Below, piece by piece: positions 5,118 through 5,561 of a stretch of DNA of 5,561 bases (the first letter of the stretch is position 1; every line of letters begins with the position of its first letter). The notes under the pieces are model-generated. The model saw only the letters and a list, made by a program, of their open reading frames with translations. It did no database searches and had not been told where the DNA came from. The DNA comes from Caldilineaceae bacterium (GTDB taxonomy: Bacteria > Chloroflexota > Anaerolineae > Caldilineales > Caldilineaceae). The translations under genes and the position numbers were made by a program. The stretch lies in NCBI GenBank assembly GCA_012032975.1, contig JAAUPU010000257.1, positions 1-5,561 on the forward strand, given 5' to 3'.

Positions 5118-5561
5118 ATGTCCCACCAAGCACGCGTCATCATCATCGGCGCCGGCATCGTCGGCGCAAGCGCGGCCTGGCATCTGACCAAGCTCGGCTG
5201 GCGCGACATCCTGGTCGTCGACAAAGGGCCGATCCCGGAGAATGACGGCTCGACCTCCCACGCGCCGGGCGGCGTCGTCGGACTGAGCCACTCCAAACTG
5301 CTCACCCAGATGGCGCAATATTCGTCCACCCTCTTCGGCAGCCTCCAACCCTATGCCGCTGACCGCCACACCTACAACCCGGTCGGTGGTCTCGAGGTGG
5401 CCATCTCCCAAGAGCGGTGGGAAGACCTGGTGCGGCTGCAAGGCGAAGCCAGCTCGTTTGGCGCCGAGGCGCACCTCTTGACGCCGGCTGAAACGGGGCA
5501 AAAACTACCCTTCCTCGACACAGGCCAGATCGTCGGCAGCCTCTTCGTGCCCAAGAGCGCC
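5118..5561 (+). CDS. DAO-family FAD-dependent oxidoreductase (dimethylglycine/sarcosine dehydrogenase-like), N-terminal part, cut by window edge
   Basis: The frame is open from ATG 5118 to the window end and gives 148 residues. It begins with a Rossmann dinucleotide-binding motif, VIIIGAGIVGASAAWHL (GxGxxG at 11-16), and an acidic D35 at the end of the second strand (ILVVDKG). STSHAPGGVVGLSHS follows at about 45-59. In dimethylglycine and sarcosine dehydrogenases the His in the matching STxHA motif carries covalent FAD, so H48 is a candidate. The family oxidatively demethylates N-methyl amino acids, often with a C-terminal GcvT-like folate domain, which would lie beyond this window. It has its own strong ribosome binding site and is probably independent of the upstream toxin-antitoxin genes. 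Substrate cannot be fixed from this part. Confidence 0.88.
   Translation, partial: MSHQARVIIIGAGIVGASAAWHLTKLGWRDILVVDKGPIPENDGSTSHAPGGVVGLSHSKLLTQMAQYSSTLFGSLQPYAADRHTYNPVGGLEVAISQERWEDLVRLQGEASSFGAEAHLLTPAETGQKLPFLDTGQIVGSLFVPKSA

Noticed and set aside
5079..5501. Minus-strand frame of 140 codons at the right edge
   Set aside because: It is a shadow of the FAD oxidoreductase, whose GxGxxG motif and ribosome binding site are on the + strand.
1..5561. CRISPR array, tRNA, rRNA, transposase or attachment site
   Set aside because: No regularly spaced repeats, cloverleaf-like segment, rRNA stretch or transposase motif was recognised in the window.

Overview
The window looks like a chromosomal fragment of a moderately GC-rich environmental bacterium. 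A cytoplasmic HtrA-like protease, an SMP-30 lactonase next to an enolase-superfamily dehydratase, a DAO-type FAD oxidoreductase and a MntA/HepT module together resemble Chloroflexota (Anaerolineae/Caldilinea-like) genomes. That placement is inference from protein flavour only; there is no rRNA or marker gene.

Left part (1-1257, + strand): the 3' end of an HxlR-family winged-helix regulator, then a leader-less (no signal peptide) trypsin-like protease with a C-terminal PDZ domain. A strong hairpin follows. The protease frame is broken by one missing base inside the PDZ domain.

Middle (1295-3676, - strand): a sugar-acid operon read right to left. A near-consensus sigma70 promoter (TTGCGA-N17-TACAAT) precedes an SMP-30/gluconolactonase-type lactonase and then a mandelate racemase/muconate lactonizing-type enzyme, probably a sugar-acid dehydratase. 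The lactonase would open an aldonolactone and the second enzyme would dehydrate the acid. The lactonase carries two single-base insertions and the dehydratase one missing base near its end. Restoring the four frames gives proteins of normal length and sequence (298, 292 and 397 aa). A palindromic repeat-like element lies on each side of the dehydratase gene.

Right part (3721-5063, + strand): four tightly packed genes forming two toxin-antitoxin modules in the order toxin-antitoxin-antitoxin-toxin. They are a RelE/ParE-like toxin, an antitoxin with a YefM/Phd-like N-terminus fused to an XRE helix-turn-helix, a MntA-type nucleotidyltransferase antitoxin, and a HepT-type HEPN RNase toxin. A perfect 11+11 bp palindrome ends three bases before the first start codon and overlaps a likely promoter whose predicted start site is the A of that ATG. 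This points to an autoregulated, leaderless transcript.

The window ends inside a DAO/dimethylglycine dehydrogenase-like FAD oxidoreductase (5118 to the edge). The most notable points are the tandem toxin-antitoxin operon with its leaderless operator-promoter, and the four single-base frame breaks in the left 3.6 kb. The breaks look like assembly error or very recent decay.
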